NCBI GenBank assembly: GCA_965261165.1
Contig: OZ253445.1
Coordinates: 1,550,001 to 1,614,000 of the forward strand
DNA: 64,000 nt
Source: SMWN01 sp965261165
GTDB taxonomy: Bacteria > Pseudomonadota > Gammaproteobacteria > Eutrophobiales > Eutrophobiaceae
Direction: 5' to 3'
Of this stretch, positions 45,493 through 55,093 are shown one piece after another. A model generated the notes under the pieces. The model was not told where the DNA came from, did no database searches, and was given only the letters and a program-made list of their open reading frames with translations. The first letter of the stretch is position 1. Every line of letters starts with the position of its first letter. The translations under genes and the position numbers were made by a program.

Positions 45493-47589
45493 ATGAGTTC
45501 ATACCTCGACCCACATCAAATTGATCGAGTGTTTCAGGCTTATGAATTCAGTGCCAAAGCACATGCAGGACAACAACGTGTCAGTGGAGAGCCATACATC
45601 CATCATCCACTTGAAGTTGCGGGGATTCTTGGTGAGATGCGTATGGATTATCAGACGCTGATGGCCGCCATTCTTCACGATGTCATTGAAGATACTCCGA
45701 CGGCCAAGGACGAAATCAGAAAGAAATTCGGCAAAAATGTTGCCGAACTGGTTGATGGCGTGAGTAAACTCACCCAAGTCCATTTCGATAGTGTAGAAGA
45801 AGCTCAGGCTCAGAATTTTCGAAAAATGCTGATGGCCATGAGTCAAGATATACGCGTCATACTGGTTAAATTGGCTGATCGACTGCACAACATGAGAACG
45901 CTGGGGGCTCTTTGTCATAAAAAACGTATGCGCATATCGCGTGAAACTCTGGATATATATGTACCCATTGCACAACGATTGGGTTTAAATAGCATTCGCA
46001 TTGAACTTGAAGAACTTGGATTTTTAAGCATGTACCCCATGCGCCACAGGATACTGGCTGAACAGGTACGTAAGGCGCGTGGCCACAGGAAAGAAGTCAT
46101 TACCAAAATCAGAAATGCCTTACGTCGTCGTATGCGTCAGGAAAAATTGCCAGTTGAGATCCACGGCAGAGAAAAACATTTGTATGGCATCTATGAAAAA
46201 ATGCGTAGGAATAAATCGACTTTCAGTGAAGTCTATGATGTCTATGCCTTTAGAATTCTGGTGGAAGATGTGGACACCTGTTATCGAGCGCTTGGCGTAG
46301 TACATAACCTCTATAAACCAGTACCCAGAAAATTTAAAGATTATATCGCTATCCCCAAGACCAATGGTTACCAGTCCTTGCACACTGTTTTGTTTGGTCT
46401 ATTCGGTGTAAATATCGAAGTACAGATTCGCACTAGGGAAATGAATGATGTAGCTGAGGCTGGTATTGCCGCACACTGGCTTTATAAATCTAAGGAAAAG
46501 GCAGGAGATAGAAGTGGCGCACACCGTAAGGCACGCGAGTGGTTGCAACGCATTATAGAAATGCAACAAACGGCTGGAGATTCTCAAGAATTTCTTGATA
46601 GCGTTAAAGTTGACTTTTTCCCTGATGCCGTCTACATATTTACGCCCAAAGGAAAAATTGTAGAACTACCAAAGGGTGCTACCGCTGTAGATCTTGCCTA
46701 TGCTATCCACACAGATATTGGCAATACCTGCACGGGCACAAGGATAAATCGGCGACTGGCTCCACTGGGAACAAGACTCTACAGTGGGCAATCAGTTGAG
46801 ATCATCACTTCACTCAATGCCAGACCAAATCCGGGGTGGCTTAAATTTGTTTCCACAGCGAAGGCCAGAACCAGTATCCGGCATTACCTGAAGAACCTGC
46901 AAGAAGATGAAGCCATTGAGCTGGGCTTACGACTGCTCAACCGGGAGCTGGATCAGTTTGGCTACCGCTATGATCAAATACAACAAACGAAACTAAATGA
47001 AGTATTGAATGAATATCATCTGGATAATGATCAGGCTTTATTAGCTGAAGTTGGTTTAGGCAACCGAATTGCTCCATTGATTGCCAGACGCTTATTAGAT
47101 GCAGAAATAAAACTAAAGATGCCTGCAAACGGTGATGATAAAAATAGCGCTTCCCAACCTTTCGTTATCAAAGGTACAGAAGGCATGGTTGTTCATTTCC
47201 CAAAATGTTGTTATCCCATCCCAGGAGATCCCATCGTTGGATTTAGCTCTTCTGGGCACGGCATCGTCATCCATTATCGATCCTGTAAGAATATTGCAGA
47301 ATACCGCAACCGACCTGAAAAATGGATTGATGTTGAATGGGAAAAAAATATTGATCGCGAGTTTGAAGCAACTATTCGCATGCATGCTACAAATCAACGC
47401 GGCGTACTTGCGACAGTCGCTGCTGCTGTTTCAGAACAAGAAGCTAACATCCTGAATGTTGAAATTGAAGATAAAGATGACCGCGATACATTATTGGTCT
47501 TTGATATTGAAGTAAGAAATAGGCAGCATTTGGCTCAGATTATACGGCGTATCAGACGTATTAAGCATATCTCTCATATCAGTAGATAA
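45493..47589 (+). CDS. spoT: Bifunctional (p)ppGpp synthetase/hydrolase SpoT
   Basis: About 698 residues from the ATG at 45493. In order: HD hydrolase domain (GEPYIHHPLEVAGIL, HDVIED, LVKLADRLHNMRT), RelA-type synthetase domain (REKHLYGIYEKM, YAFRILVEDVDTCY, NGYQSLHTVLFG), TGS domain (DAVYIFTPKGKIVELPKGAT) and C-terminal ACT domain. It makes and breaks the alarmone ppGpp. I prefer the ATG at 45493 because the 12 residues before it (from 45457) are encoded by the MITE end and are not family-like. Downstream are ridA and recG, the usual order. Confidence 0.95.
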   Translation: MSSYLDPHQIDRVFQAYEFSAKAHAGQQRVSGEPYIHHPLEVAGILGEMRMDYQTLMAAILHDVIEDTPTAKDEIRKKFGKNVAELVDGVSKLTQVHFDSVEEAQAQNFRKMLMAMSQDIRVILVKLADRLHNMRTLGALCHKKRMRISRETLDIYVPIAQRLGLNSIRIELEELGFLSMYPMRHRILAEQVRKARGHRKEVITKIRNALRRRMRQEKLPVEIHGREKHLYGIYEKMRRNKSTFSEVYDVYAFRILVEDVDTCYRALGVVHNLYKPVPRKFKDYIAIPKTNGYQSLHTVLFGLFGVNIEVQIRTREMNDVAEAGIAAHWLYKSKEKAGDRSGAHRKAREWLQRIIEMQQTAGDSQEFLDSVKVDFFPDAVYIFTPKGKIVELPKGATAVDLAYAIHTDIGNTCTGTRINRRLAPLGTRLYSGQSVEIITSLNARPNPGWLKFVSTAKARTSIRHYLKNLQEDEAIELGLRLLNRELDQFGYRYDQIQQTKLNEVLNEYHLDNDQALLAEVGLGNRIAPLIARRLLDAEIKLKMPANGDDKNSASQPFVIKGTEGMVVHFPKCCYPIPGDPIVGFSSSGHGIVIHYRSCKNIAEYRNRPEKWIDVEWEKNIDREFEATIRMHATNQRGVLATVAAAVSEQEANILNVEIEDKDDRDTLLVFDIEVRNRQHLAQIIRRIRRIKHISHISR

Positions 47590-47661
47590 TATATTTCTGC
47601 TACTATCATCACTCAGAATTAAACATGATTAATTAAAATTAAGGTTCGGAGAAACATCACC

Positions 47662-48048
47662 GTGGCAAGAAATATCATTTCAACAGATCAAGCGCCGCAG
47701 GCAATAGGCATCTATTCACAGGCTGTAAAAATTGATAATACTGTCTATCTCTCGGGGCAAATTCCTCTTGTGCCCGAGACCATGGAGCTAATTGAAGGTG
47801 ATATGCGCGTACAAATCACGCAGGTATTTAATAACCTCACAGCCGTTGCTGAGGCCTCAGGAGGTTCATTGATGGATGTGGTAAAGTTGAATATTTATTT
47901 AACCGACCTTAGTCATTTTTCTCTGGTCAATGAAGTTATGTCTGAATTCTTTAGCGAGCCCTATCCAGCGAGGGCAGCAATCGGCGTCACTGAGTTACCC
48001 AAAGCTTCTCCGGTTGAAATGGATGCTGTTTTAATTTTGCCCGAGTAG
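47662..48048 (+). CDS. ridA: RidA family reactive intermediate deaminase
   Basis: A 128-residue protein with a GTG start (47662) preceded by GGTTCGGAG. It shows QAPQAIGIYSQAVKIDNTVY, LSGQIPLVPETMEL and PYPARAAIGVTELPKASPVE, all RidA signatures, including the arginine that binds the carboxylate of 2-aminoacrylate-type enamines. It removes these damaging intermediates formed by PLP enzymes. It follows spoT by about 70 bases and precedes recG. Confidence 0.94.
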   Translation: MARNIISTDQAPQAIGIYSQAVKIDNTVYLSGQIPLVPETMELIEGDMRVQITQVFNNLTAVAEASGGSLMDVVKLNIYLTDLSHFSLVNEVMSEFFSEPYPARAAIGVTELPKASPVEMDAVLILPE

Positions 48049-48078
48049 TGTTGGGCTGCATAATAAAAGTAGCTAACC

Positions 48079-50175
48079 TTGGGCATTAAAGCTCCCCTTA
48101 CGCTCACTGATTCCATTTTAGAGTTATCAGGAATCGGCCCTAAAATAGAAGAGAAGTTAAATCGTGTCGGGATTTTTACAATTCAAGACTGTCTGCTTCA
48201 CTTGCCTTTACGCTATCAGGATAAAACGCGGCTTTCCCTCATAAATACGCTTCAAGCTGGCCAAGAGGCTTTAGTAGAGGGAACAATAGAGAATACCCAA
48301 ATCAGATTTGGTCGTAGACGTTCCCTGCTCTGCTTAATCAGTGATGGGACCGGCACCTTGGTACTAAGGTTTTTTCATTTTTCCCGCGCCCAGCAACAAC
48401 GACTTGAAAAAGGTGGTGTCCTACGATGTTACGGACAGGTTAGAAGAGGTAATCAGACTTTAGAAATAGCACACCCTGAGTATAGACATATTGATCCTGA
48501 GAACTCACCGAAGATTGAAAAACAACTGACTGCGATCTATCCATTGACTGATGGTTTGCAACAGAGGACTTTACAAAAACTCACTTCACAGGCATTGGAT
48601 GTATTGACTGACCATGAAGATAAACCAGCCGAATTATTACCCGATGAAATTCTAACTACCTTTAATCTGCTGGATCTGGTTTATGCTTTAAGCTATGTGC
48701 ATCGCCCCCCACCAAAGGCAGATCTGCAATTATTGAGAGAACGTCAACACCCGACACAGCAAAGACTCTCCTTTGAAGAATTACTCAGCCAACACTTAAG
48801 TTTGCAACGAGTTCGCCAAAAGACACAGGCCTTACAAGCCACTCCTATGCGGCATCAAGGTCAGTTGAGAAAAGAACTCATGAAACAATTGGATTTCACC
48901 CTGACTCCTGCACAAGAGAAGGTTTCAGGAGAAATAGAACAAGACCTAGAAAAAGACATCCCTATGTTAAGACTATTACAAGGCGAGGTCGGCTCAGGAA
49001 AAACTGTGGTAGCGGCGCTTGCAGCTTTACGTGCCTTGGAATCTGACTGTCAGATAGCGCTCATGGCCCCAACAGAATTACTCGCTGAACAACATTTCCA
49101 GACATTTAACCAATGGTTTAAATGCCTGGATGTTGAGATATTGCTGATCACAGGAAAAGCATCAAAAACAGAACGCGACTCAAACTTCGACAGTCTACAC
49201 AACAAACAACGAGTCATTGCCATTGGCACACATGCCTTGTTTCAGAAAGATATTACATTCTCAAATCTTGGTCTGATTATTATTGATGAGCAACATCGAT
49301 TTGGCGTTCATCAAAGACTCTCTCTACTGGACAAAGGTATCGTTGATGATTACCTGCCGCACCAATTAATCATGACAGCAACGCCAATACCAAGGACACT
49401 GGCCATGACAACCTATGCGGACCTGGATATATCAACCATTGATTCTCTGCCACCAAATCGGCAGAAAATTAATACCGTAATTATCTCAAACAACCGTCGC
49501 GATGAAATCACTACAAGAATAAAAGATGTTTGTAATAGTGGACGGCAGGTCTATTGGCTCTGCACGTTAATTGAAGAATCAGATGTATTGCAATGCCAAA
49601 CAGCTACTGAAACATATCAAAAATTATCACAAAAACTGGAGGATATTAATGTTGGGCTAATCCATGGCAGAATGAAAAATAAAGAGAAAGAAACCACTAT
49701 TGTTTCTTTTAAAGAAAAGAAAATACAGTTATTGGTCGCAACAACCGTCATTGAAGTTGGCGTTGATATTCCGAATGCAAGTCTTATGATCATTGAAAAT
49801 GCCGAACGACTGGGTTTATTTCAACTACACCAATTACGTGGTCGAGTAGGTCGCGGCAATATAAGAAGTAATTGCGTGTTAATGTATCAGGCTCCTCTGA
49901 GTGATTTGGCGCGTTCCAGGCTAGAGACCCTACGTAACACGAATGATGGATTTGAAATAGCTGAAAAAGATTTGCAGCTTAGAGGCTTTGGCGAGCTAAC
50001 AGGTACCCGGCAAACAGGCTTACCTGACTTACGTATCGCAAATATCCTTCAAGACGCAAAGCTACTTATTGATGTTCAACGGGCAGCAAAAATGTTACAA
50101 AAAAAATACCCTCAACACATTGATCCATTGATAAAACGTTGGTTGAGCAAGGAACTTGACTATAGCAATGTGTAA
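48079..50175 (+). CDS. recG: ATP-dependent DNA helicase RecG
   Basis: A 698-residue RecG. The N-terminal wedge/OB region starts ELSGIGPKIEEKLNRVGI with LLHLPLRYQDKTRL. The helicase core has GEVGSGKTVVAALAAL (Walker A), DEQHRFG, MTATPIPRTLAMT and GRVGRG, and ends with the RecG-specific LRGFGELTGTRQTGLPDLRI. It reverses stalled replication forks. The start is TTG at 48079, chosen because it gives the family-length N-terminus; no ATG precedes SILELSG in frame. Confidence 0.95.
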   Translation: MGIKAPLTLTDSILELSGIGPKIEEKLNRVGIFTIQDCLLHLPLRYQDKTRLSLINTLQAGQEALVEGTIENTQIRFGRRRSLLCLISDGTGTLVLRFFHFSRAQQQRLEKGGVLRCYGQVRRGNQTLEIAHPEYRHIDPENSPKIEKQLTAIYPLTDGLQQRTLQKLTSQALDVLTDHEDKPAELLPDEILTTFNLLDLVYALSYVHRPPPKADLQLLRERQHPTQQRLSFEELLSQHLSLQRVRQKTQALQATPMRHQGQLRKELMKQLDFTLTPAQEKVSGEIEQDLEKDIPMLRLLQGEVGSGKTVVAALAALRALESDCQIALMAPTELLAEQHFQTFNQWFKCLDVEILLITGKASKTERDSNFDSLHNKQRVIAIGTHALFQKDITFSNLGLIIIDEQHRFGVHQRLSLLDKGIVDDYLPHQLIMTATPIPRTLAMTTYADLDISTIDSLPPNRQKINTVIISNNRRDEITTRIKDVCNSGRQVYWLCTLIEESDVLQCQTATETYQKLSQKLEDINVGLIHGRMKNKEKETTIVSFKEKKIQLLVATTVIEVGVDIPNASLMIIENAERLGLFQLHQLRGRVGRGNIRSNCVLMYQAPLSDLARSRLETLRNTNDGFEIAEKDLQLRGFGELTGTRQTGLPDLRIANILQDAKLLIDVQRAAKMLQKKYPQHIDPLIKRWLSKELDYSNV

Positions 50176-50196
50176 TTTATCAGAAGGCTTAAATTT

Positions 50197-50751
50197 GTGG
50201 TCATAAAATGGAAAAATGCCAGTCTTCCGCGCAATACCTTGCTCTCTGATGATGTCAGGAAATGTCTACTAAATACGGGGTCACTTATCAAATATCTGGA
50301 ATATTCTTCATCGAATAAAATTTCACTACGCATTGAAGCACAGTCATGGAAGAAACCACACCCCGATGAGTCTAGATTGCTTGCTATTCGTATTAGCGGA
50401 TATAGTCTAATACGTGAAATATTTCTAAGTTGTAATAATCAACCTTGGGTATATGCACGTACTATCATCCCTGCACGCACATTATTGGGGGCCAAAAAAC
50501 TCGCATACTGGGGAAAACAACCTTTAGGTAATTATCTCTTTTCAAATAAACTGATTTATCGTGGCAATATAGAAATCGCAGGGGTAAAGACCTCAAACAT
50601 CCCTTATGAGCCAATTTATAATCTAGTCATTGATGAGGACAATTTGCTCTGGGGAAGGCGCTCAATTTTTTACATTCGTAACAAGCCATTACTGCTTATT
50701 GAATTTTTATTACCTGAAGCAATTAAATGTATCAATTCTTTGAGAAAATAA
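50197..50751 (+). CDS. ubiC: Chorismate lyase
   Basis: A 184-residue UbiC that converts chorismate to 4-hydroxybenzoate and pyruvate, the first step of ubiquinone synthesis. It shows LNTGSLIKYLEY, NNQPWVYARTIIPARTL, LGNYLF and LLWGRRSIFYIRNKPLLLIE, matching the conserved arginine and glutamate that bind product. GTG start. Its 3' end overlaps the 5' end of ubiA by 25 bases. The next enzyme of the pathway is that neighbour. Confidence 0.9.
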   Translation: MVIKWKNASLPRNTLLSDDVRKCLLNTGSLIKYLEYSSSNKISLRIEAQSWKKPHPDESRLLAIRISGYSLIREIFLSCNNQPWVYARTIIPARTLLGAKKLAYWGKQPLGNYLFSNKLIYRGNIEIAGVKTSNIPYEPIYNLVIDEDNLLWGRRSIFYIRNKPLLLIEFLLPEAIKCINSLRK

Positions 50752-52193
50752 TCCTTATTGCGAAAACATACGGCAACAAAGTTCTTGCCATATCTTATCG
50801 CCTCAGCGCTATATTTATCACGCTTGCCAAAAAATCTCACTTAATTGCGAAAACATACGGCAACAAAGTTCTTGCCATATCTTATCGCCTCAGCGCTATA
50901 TTTATCACGCTTGCCAAAAAATCTCACTTAATTGCGAAAACATACGGCAACAAAGTTCTTGCCATATCTTATCGCCTCAGCGCTATATTTATCACGCTTG
51001 CCAAAAAATCTCACTTAATTGCGAAAACATACGGCAACAAAGTTCTTGCCATATCTTATCGCCTCAGCGCTATATTTATCACGCTTGCCAAAAAATCTCA
51101 CTTAATTGCGAAAACATACGGCAACAAAGTTCTTGCCATATCTTATCGCCTCAGCGCTATATTTATCACGCTTGCCAAAAAATCTCACTTAATTGCGAAA
51201 ACATACGGCAACAAAGTTCTTGCCATATCTTATCGCCTCAGCGCTATATTTATCACGCTTGCCAAAAAATCTCACTTAAAATTAGAACAGTACTTTAGTG
51301 CTATAAAGAAAAATATTAAATCAAAATGGTCGTTTGTTAGAAATAGAATTATTCAATATCACTACCTGATTCGACTTGATAAACCTGCAGGTATTCTCCT
51401 TTTGTTATGGCCTGTCTTGTGGGCGTTATGGATTGCTGCTGAGGGACATCCAGATTTAGATATTTTATTCATTTTTATACTGGGTGTAGTTGTTATGCGT
51501 TCAGCTGGATGTGTCCTTAATGACCTTGCAGACCGTAACCTGGATCGTCATGTGTTGAGAACTCGCGATAGACCTGTTACTTCAGGCAAAGTAAAACCAC
51601 TTGAAGCCATGGGCATCGCCATTGCTCTGCTGATATGTGCGGTTATTCTTGTATTAAACCTGAATGGCCTTACATTTAAACTATCTTTTGTTGCCGTATT
51701 TCTTGCCATTATTTATCCATTCATGAAACGGGTAACGTATTTACCCCAAGTATTTTTAGGGCTGGCATTTGCCTGGTCGATCCCCATGGCCTTTGCCGCG
51801 CAAACAAACTCTATTCCCGATATTGCATGGCTGCTTTTTATCATTACAATACTGTGGGTCGTGGTCTACGACACCATGTATGCCATGGTCGATAAAGCAG
51901 ACGATATCAAAATAGGCGTTAAATCTACTGCGATATTATTCGATGATGCTGATCGGGCAATTATAGGATCGATCCAGCTAATGATCTTGTTTTCTCAAAT
52001 ATTAACTGGAACCAGGCTGGAGTTAGGAAAATATTATTTCATTGGGATTGCCTTTGCCTCCTTGCTCTCGGTCTATCAACAATATCTAATCAAGGATAGA
52101 ATAGCTGAAAATTGTTTCAGAGCCTTTCTGAATAATCAATGGTACGGCATGATTGTTTTTGCAGGTCTCTATTTAAACTATATGTTTAGGTAA
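50727..52193 (+). CDS. ubiA: 4-hydroxybenzoate octaprenyltransferase with repeated N-terminal extension
   Basis: The conserved enzyme begins near residue 205 (IIQYHYLIRLDKPAGILLLL) and carries both prenyl-diphosphate Mg motifs, NDLADRNLDRH and DKADD, on a multi-helix membrane protein of about 285 residues. It joins a polyprenyl tail to 4-hydroxybenzoate at the inner membrane. Ahead of it the frame holds six identical 29-residue units (50757-51278) and about 20 linker residues. The start at 50727 is the only ATG that keeps the repeats; translation from a later non-ATG codon is possible. Total 488 residues against about 290 normally. Confidence 0.88.
   Translation: MYQFFEKIILIAKTYGNKVLAISYRLSAIFITLAKKSHLIAKTYGNKVLAISYRLSAIFITLAKKSHLIAKTYGNKVLAISYRLSAIFITLAKKSHLIAKTYGNKVLAISYRLSAIFITLAKKSHLIAKTYGNKVLAISYRLSAIFITLAKKSHLIAKTYGNKVLAISYRLSAIFITLAKKSHLKLEQYFSAIKKNIKSKWSFVRNRIIQYHYLIRLDKPAGILLLLWPVLWALWIAAEGHPDLDILFIFILGVVVMRSAGCVLNDLADRNLDRHVLRTRDRPVTSGKVKPLEAMGIAIALLICAVILVLNLNGLTFKLSFVAVFLAIIYPFMKRVTYLPQVFLGLAFAWSIPMAFAAQTNSIPDIAWLLFIITILWVVVYDTMYAMVDKADDIKIGVKSTAILFDDADRAIIGSIQLMILFSQILTGTRLELGKYYFIGIAFASLLSVYQQYLIKDRIAENCFRAFLNNQWYGMIVFAGLYLNYMFR
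50757..51278 (+). repeat. Six identical 87-bp tandem repeats inside ubiA
   Basis: Units start at 50757, 50844, 50931, 51018, 51105 and 51192, with no base differences that I can see. Each encodes IAKTYGNKVLAISYRLSAIF followed by ITLAKKSHL, keeping frame. The unit has a hydrophobic middle flanked by lysines. Identity across copies means a very recent expansion or strong homogenisation. Confidence 0.97.
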
Positions 52194-52202
52194 CTCATAC
52201 TA

Positions 52203-52425
52203 TTAAGAACCTTATTACTATTTCTTTGCTATCCCTTTCATGCTATGTCAATGTCGAGCCTGGTGAGGATAATTCAAGAATAAATAATTATTGCGATGAT
52301 ATATCCAGTAAATTAGCAAGCGTTCGTTATAGAGAGTGCCTTTAACATAATTTCGGAATGACCAGAGTTATTTAGTTAATGGCTCACCCACCGTTGATTA
52401 ATAAAACCTGGAAAGCCTGATCAAG
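52203..52425 (+). pseudogene. Possible M14/DUF2817-type peptidase remnant (N-terminal)
   Basis: One frame reads TIKNLITISLLSLSCYVNVE, then NNYCDDISSKLASVRYRECL and a stop. After a frameshift, SYLVNGSPTVD follows. This resembles the start of M14-like peptidases of the DUF2817 group, which have a lipoprotein-like leader, a 'C..I..KL.SVs...C' block and 'YSVNGxPI'. The rest is missing. The identification is by eye and tentative. Otherwise the gap 52194-52488 shows nothing. Confidence 0.35.
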
Positions 52426-52488
52426 TAGCTAAATAATAATGTTGAATCATCTTAATTTATTTAGGGTAGATTATAATGAAAGATTCGA

Positions 52489-53361
52489 TCACAATAGTTT
52501 AAATAATTCTTCACACTGCACGGGAATTGAATTAAATCTTGAAGGGTAGCCATTAATAAATTCCGAAAAAAACTCTCTTTGATTAACATGCTCAGCATCG
52601 ACTCTGTTCTCAAACTTCGCATCGACCCAGATAATAGATTGACTTTTATAACGTGGAACAATAATTGGTTGATAACCGATATTCTCTAATTCATTTAATC
52701 TTTTGTTTGCTGCTGATTGAGTCGAGAACAAGCCTAATGAAATTGCATTCTGCAAATTTCCCTCACTAATAATTTTATAGTCCTGAACGCCTTTACTTTT
52801 TAAATTTTCAATGGCTGTTGTCGCTTCACTTTTTGACTCACTAGCAGGCAAATATATCCAGAAATATTTATCCGGCTCCTTTCTCTTTTGCTTATTCTGA
52901 ATTTCTTTTTCATGCAACCAGTCACTTAATTCATCAGCCTGTTTCTGCTCAGCAAAAGGCCCGAAAGAAATACATAAAGCCTTTTCAGTATCAGGAGTAT
53001 AAATATCGTTCGTTTCAGTCTCGGAAAAACCTGTGGTTAATTCATCAATAAGCTTCTTTTGAATCATAGAATTTTCTTGATTCATTATTGAGGATATTCC
53101 ATGAAGGGGCGAATACTCTGCATTAGAATGCCCATTTTCTCCTTCTCCCAATATCTCACCCACATTCATTTCTAATAATGATGTTGATTTAGTAGAGCCA
53201 GAATTAACTATAAATTCTTTCAGTAATTCCAATTTTTTTGCATCGTCAGGAATATTAAAAGGCCTGACCGAATTGCTTATTTCAATGCGTGTCTGCCTAT
53301 CAGACTCCCAGCCAAAATAGCAAATATTAAGTATTAGAAAGACAATAAATAACCACTTCAT
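52489..53361 (-). CDS. SPOR-domain protein, inner-membrane anchored
   Basis: A 290-residue protein with an N-terminal membrane anchor (MKWLFIVFLILNICYFGW). A polar linker follows and then a SPOR-like domain, seen in CISFGPFAEQKQADELSDWL, SKGVQDYKIISEGNLQNAIS and LGLFSTQSAANKRLNELENI. SPOR domains bind peptidoglycan at division sites. Its start overlaps the coaX stop by 4 bases, completing a birA-coaX-SPOR operon seen in other gammaproteobacteria. Confidence 0.85.
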   Translation of the reverse strand: MKWLFIVFLILNICYFGWESDRQTRIEISNSVRPFNIPDDAKKLELLKEFIVNSGSTKSTSLLEMNVGEILGEGENGHSNAEYSPLHGISSIMNQENSMIQKKLIDELTTGFSETETNDIYTPDTEKALCISFGPFAEQKQADELSDWLHEKEIQNKQKRKEPDKYFWIYLPASESKSEATTAIENLKSKGVQDYKIISEGNLQNAISLGLFSTQSAANKRLNELENIGYQPIIVPRYKSQSIIWVDAKFENRVDAEHVNQREFFSEFINGYPSRFNSIPVQCEELFKLL

Positions 53362-54119
53362 TGATCTTTCCCAGGAAACATAGCCAAGCCATGTAATACC
53401 AACTTAGGTTCATATTCAAATTTCTCGGCAAGTTGCTCGACAATAAGTTCTGCATTACCTCCAGTAATAATACAATTTACTTTCTGCTCATAATCACTCT
53501 GCATCGAAGTAGTAACTCTATCTATTATGGAAACCATGGCCAGATAACAACCACTGTTAACACATCCTTCCGTGGAACTGGAAAAAATAATTGAGGGTAA
53601 TACTTTACTAGTCATTGCAATGTCAGCAGTATTGTTTATAAGCATTTCTTGCATCATTGAGTAGCCGGGAATAATCAATCCCCCCAGATGTTGACCCGAT
53701 ACTGAGATGCCATCTATCGTTGTAGCTGTGCCACAATCAACAACACACACCGCTTTTTTTTCATCACTAAACCTTTGCCATCCAGCAATAATTGCCATCC
53801 AGCGATCAACACCCAGCTTTGTATAGTCAGAATATGCATTGCTCACGCCAGAACTAAACGCTTCAGTTATCACGTATTCTGTTTTTATTTGCCACGCCTT
53901 CTCAACCCATATATCTAGATTTTCTGATAATTGTTGACCAGATACATTAGAAACAACAACTCTCTCTGGGCAGTCAAACTGACTCCAGTGTCTAGAGAAA
54001 AGAGTAGGCAATTCTGCTTTGTCATAAAATACTGCACCATCTAAACCGAATCTATTCTCTACACTATCGTGGAGGCACCATTTGATTCGACTATTGCCAG
54101 CATCAATAAGTAGATTCAC
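53358..54119 (-). CDS. coaX: Type III pantothenate kinase
   Basis: A 253-residue CoaX of the ASKHA fold. It shows LLIDAGNSRIKW (phosphate loop), KLGVDRWMAIIAGW and VVDCGTATTIDGI (metal and substrate binding), and GGLIIPGYSMM. It starts coenzyme A synthesis by phosphorylating pantothenate. Overlaps of 4 bases with both birA upstream and the SPOR gene downstream indicate one operon. Confidence 0.94.
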   Translation of the reverse strand: MNLLIDAGNSRIKWCLHDSVENRFGLDGAVFYDKAELPTLFSRHWSQFDCPERVVVSNVSGQQLSENLDIWVEKAWQIKTEYVITEAFSSGVSNAYSDYTKLGVDRWMAIIAGWQRFSDEKKAVCVVDCGTATTIDGISVSGQHLGGLIIPGYSMMQEMLINNTADIAMTSKVLPSIIFSSSTEGCVNSGCYLAMVSIIDRVTTSMQSDYEQKVNCIITGGNAELIVEQLAEKFEYEPKLVLHGLAMFPGKDQ

Positions 54120-55093
54120 GGCTCCATCCGTAAACTTATCTCGCCTGCAGTAAATCTTTTAACACTGTCATTAATCGACATAAGCAAGGCGCCATCACCA
54201 TCAATTCCCACGACCTGACCAGAAATTTTCTTATTTAATAAATGTAATTTTACTTGCTTATCACGCATGCAATCATATTCCTGCCATTCATCAATAATAT
54301 CTTTAGTATTGATAGCCGCATAGCCATCTAATAGTAACATTAACTCAGAGATTAATTCTGCAGCAATAACATTGCGTGAGGGAATAGGGTTCCTGAGACT
54401 TATAAGATCTATCCAAGGCTGGTTGATGTCTCCTTTGAAATCAACTGGGAAGGAAATATTCAAACCCAGACCTATAACCACATCACGGAGACCCGTTACC
54501 CCCCCTTTTATTTCGATCAATAAACCACCCAATTTTTTGCCCTGACAAAAAATGTCGTTTGGCCACTTTAAACCGACACCCTCAAAGCCCATTTTTTTTA
54601 ATGCTCTAATGACTGCAGAACCAACTGCAAGCGACAAGCATGCCAACGAATCTACTGGTTGTTCAAAATGCCATCGTGTCGACAGACTAAGTCCTGAACC
54701 GAAAGGAGATATCCAGCTATTTCCTCGCTGGCCTCGACCATGTGTCTGATACTCTGCAAAAACAACATTCCTGCTTTTACCCGAAACACTCAGATTTTCC
54801 AGAAGATATTGATTTGTCGATTCAATTTCTTCAAATATCTCAAGCTTATTGATGTTCTTTGTTGCAAGCGGACTGATCGCAAAAAGCAGTATTTCCTTAT
54901 CGAGAAATTCTATCGGTCTTGACAGGCGATAGCCCCTACCCTTCACTGCTAAAATTGTTATTCCGTAGTGACTTAGGGAATTGATAATCTTCCGGATATC
55001 TGTACGTGATATACCCAAAACATTACCAAGTTCTTCACTGGAATAAAATTCACCATCAGCCATCAATTTCAACAGTTTAGCTCGATTATGCAA
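54116..55093 (-). CDS. birA: Biotin-protein ligase / biotin operon repressor
   Basis: A 325-residue BirA with an N-terminal winged helix (YSSEELGNVLGISRTDIRKI) and a ligase domain (YQTHGRGQRGNSWISPFGSG, GVGLKWPNDIFCQGKKLGGL). The C-terminal SH3-like domain ends GDGALLMSINDSVKRFTAGE. It biotinylates acetyl-CoA carboxylase and, with the winged helix, can repress biotin genes. First gene of a birA-coaX-SPOR operon. Confidence 0.96.
   Translation of the reverse strand: MHNRAKLLKLMADGEFYSSEELGNVLGISRTDIRKIINSLSHYGITILAVKGRGYRLSRPIEFLDKEILLFAISPLATKNINKLEIFEEIESTNQYLLENLSVSGKSRNVVFAEYQTHGRGQRGNSWISPFGSGLSLSTRWHFEQPVDSLACLSLAVGSAVIRALKKMGFEGVGLKWPNDIFCQGKKLGGLLIEIKGGVTGLRDVVIGLGLNISFPVDFKGDINQPWIDLISLRNPIPSRNVIAAELISELMLLLDGYAAINTKDIIDEWQEYDCMRDKQVKLHLLNKKISGQVVGIDGDGALLMSINDSVKRFTAGEISLRMEP

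Noticed and set aside
50757..51278. CRISPR-like array
   Set aside because: The 87-bp units are contiguous with no variable spacers and are translated in frame with UbiA.
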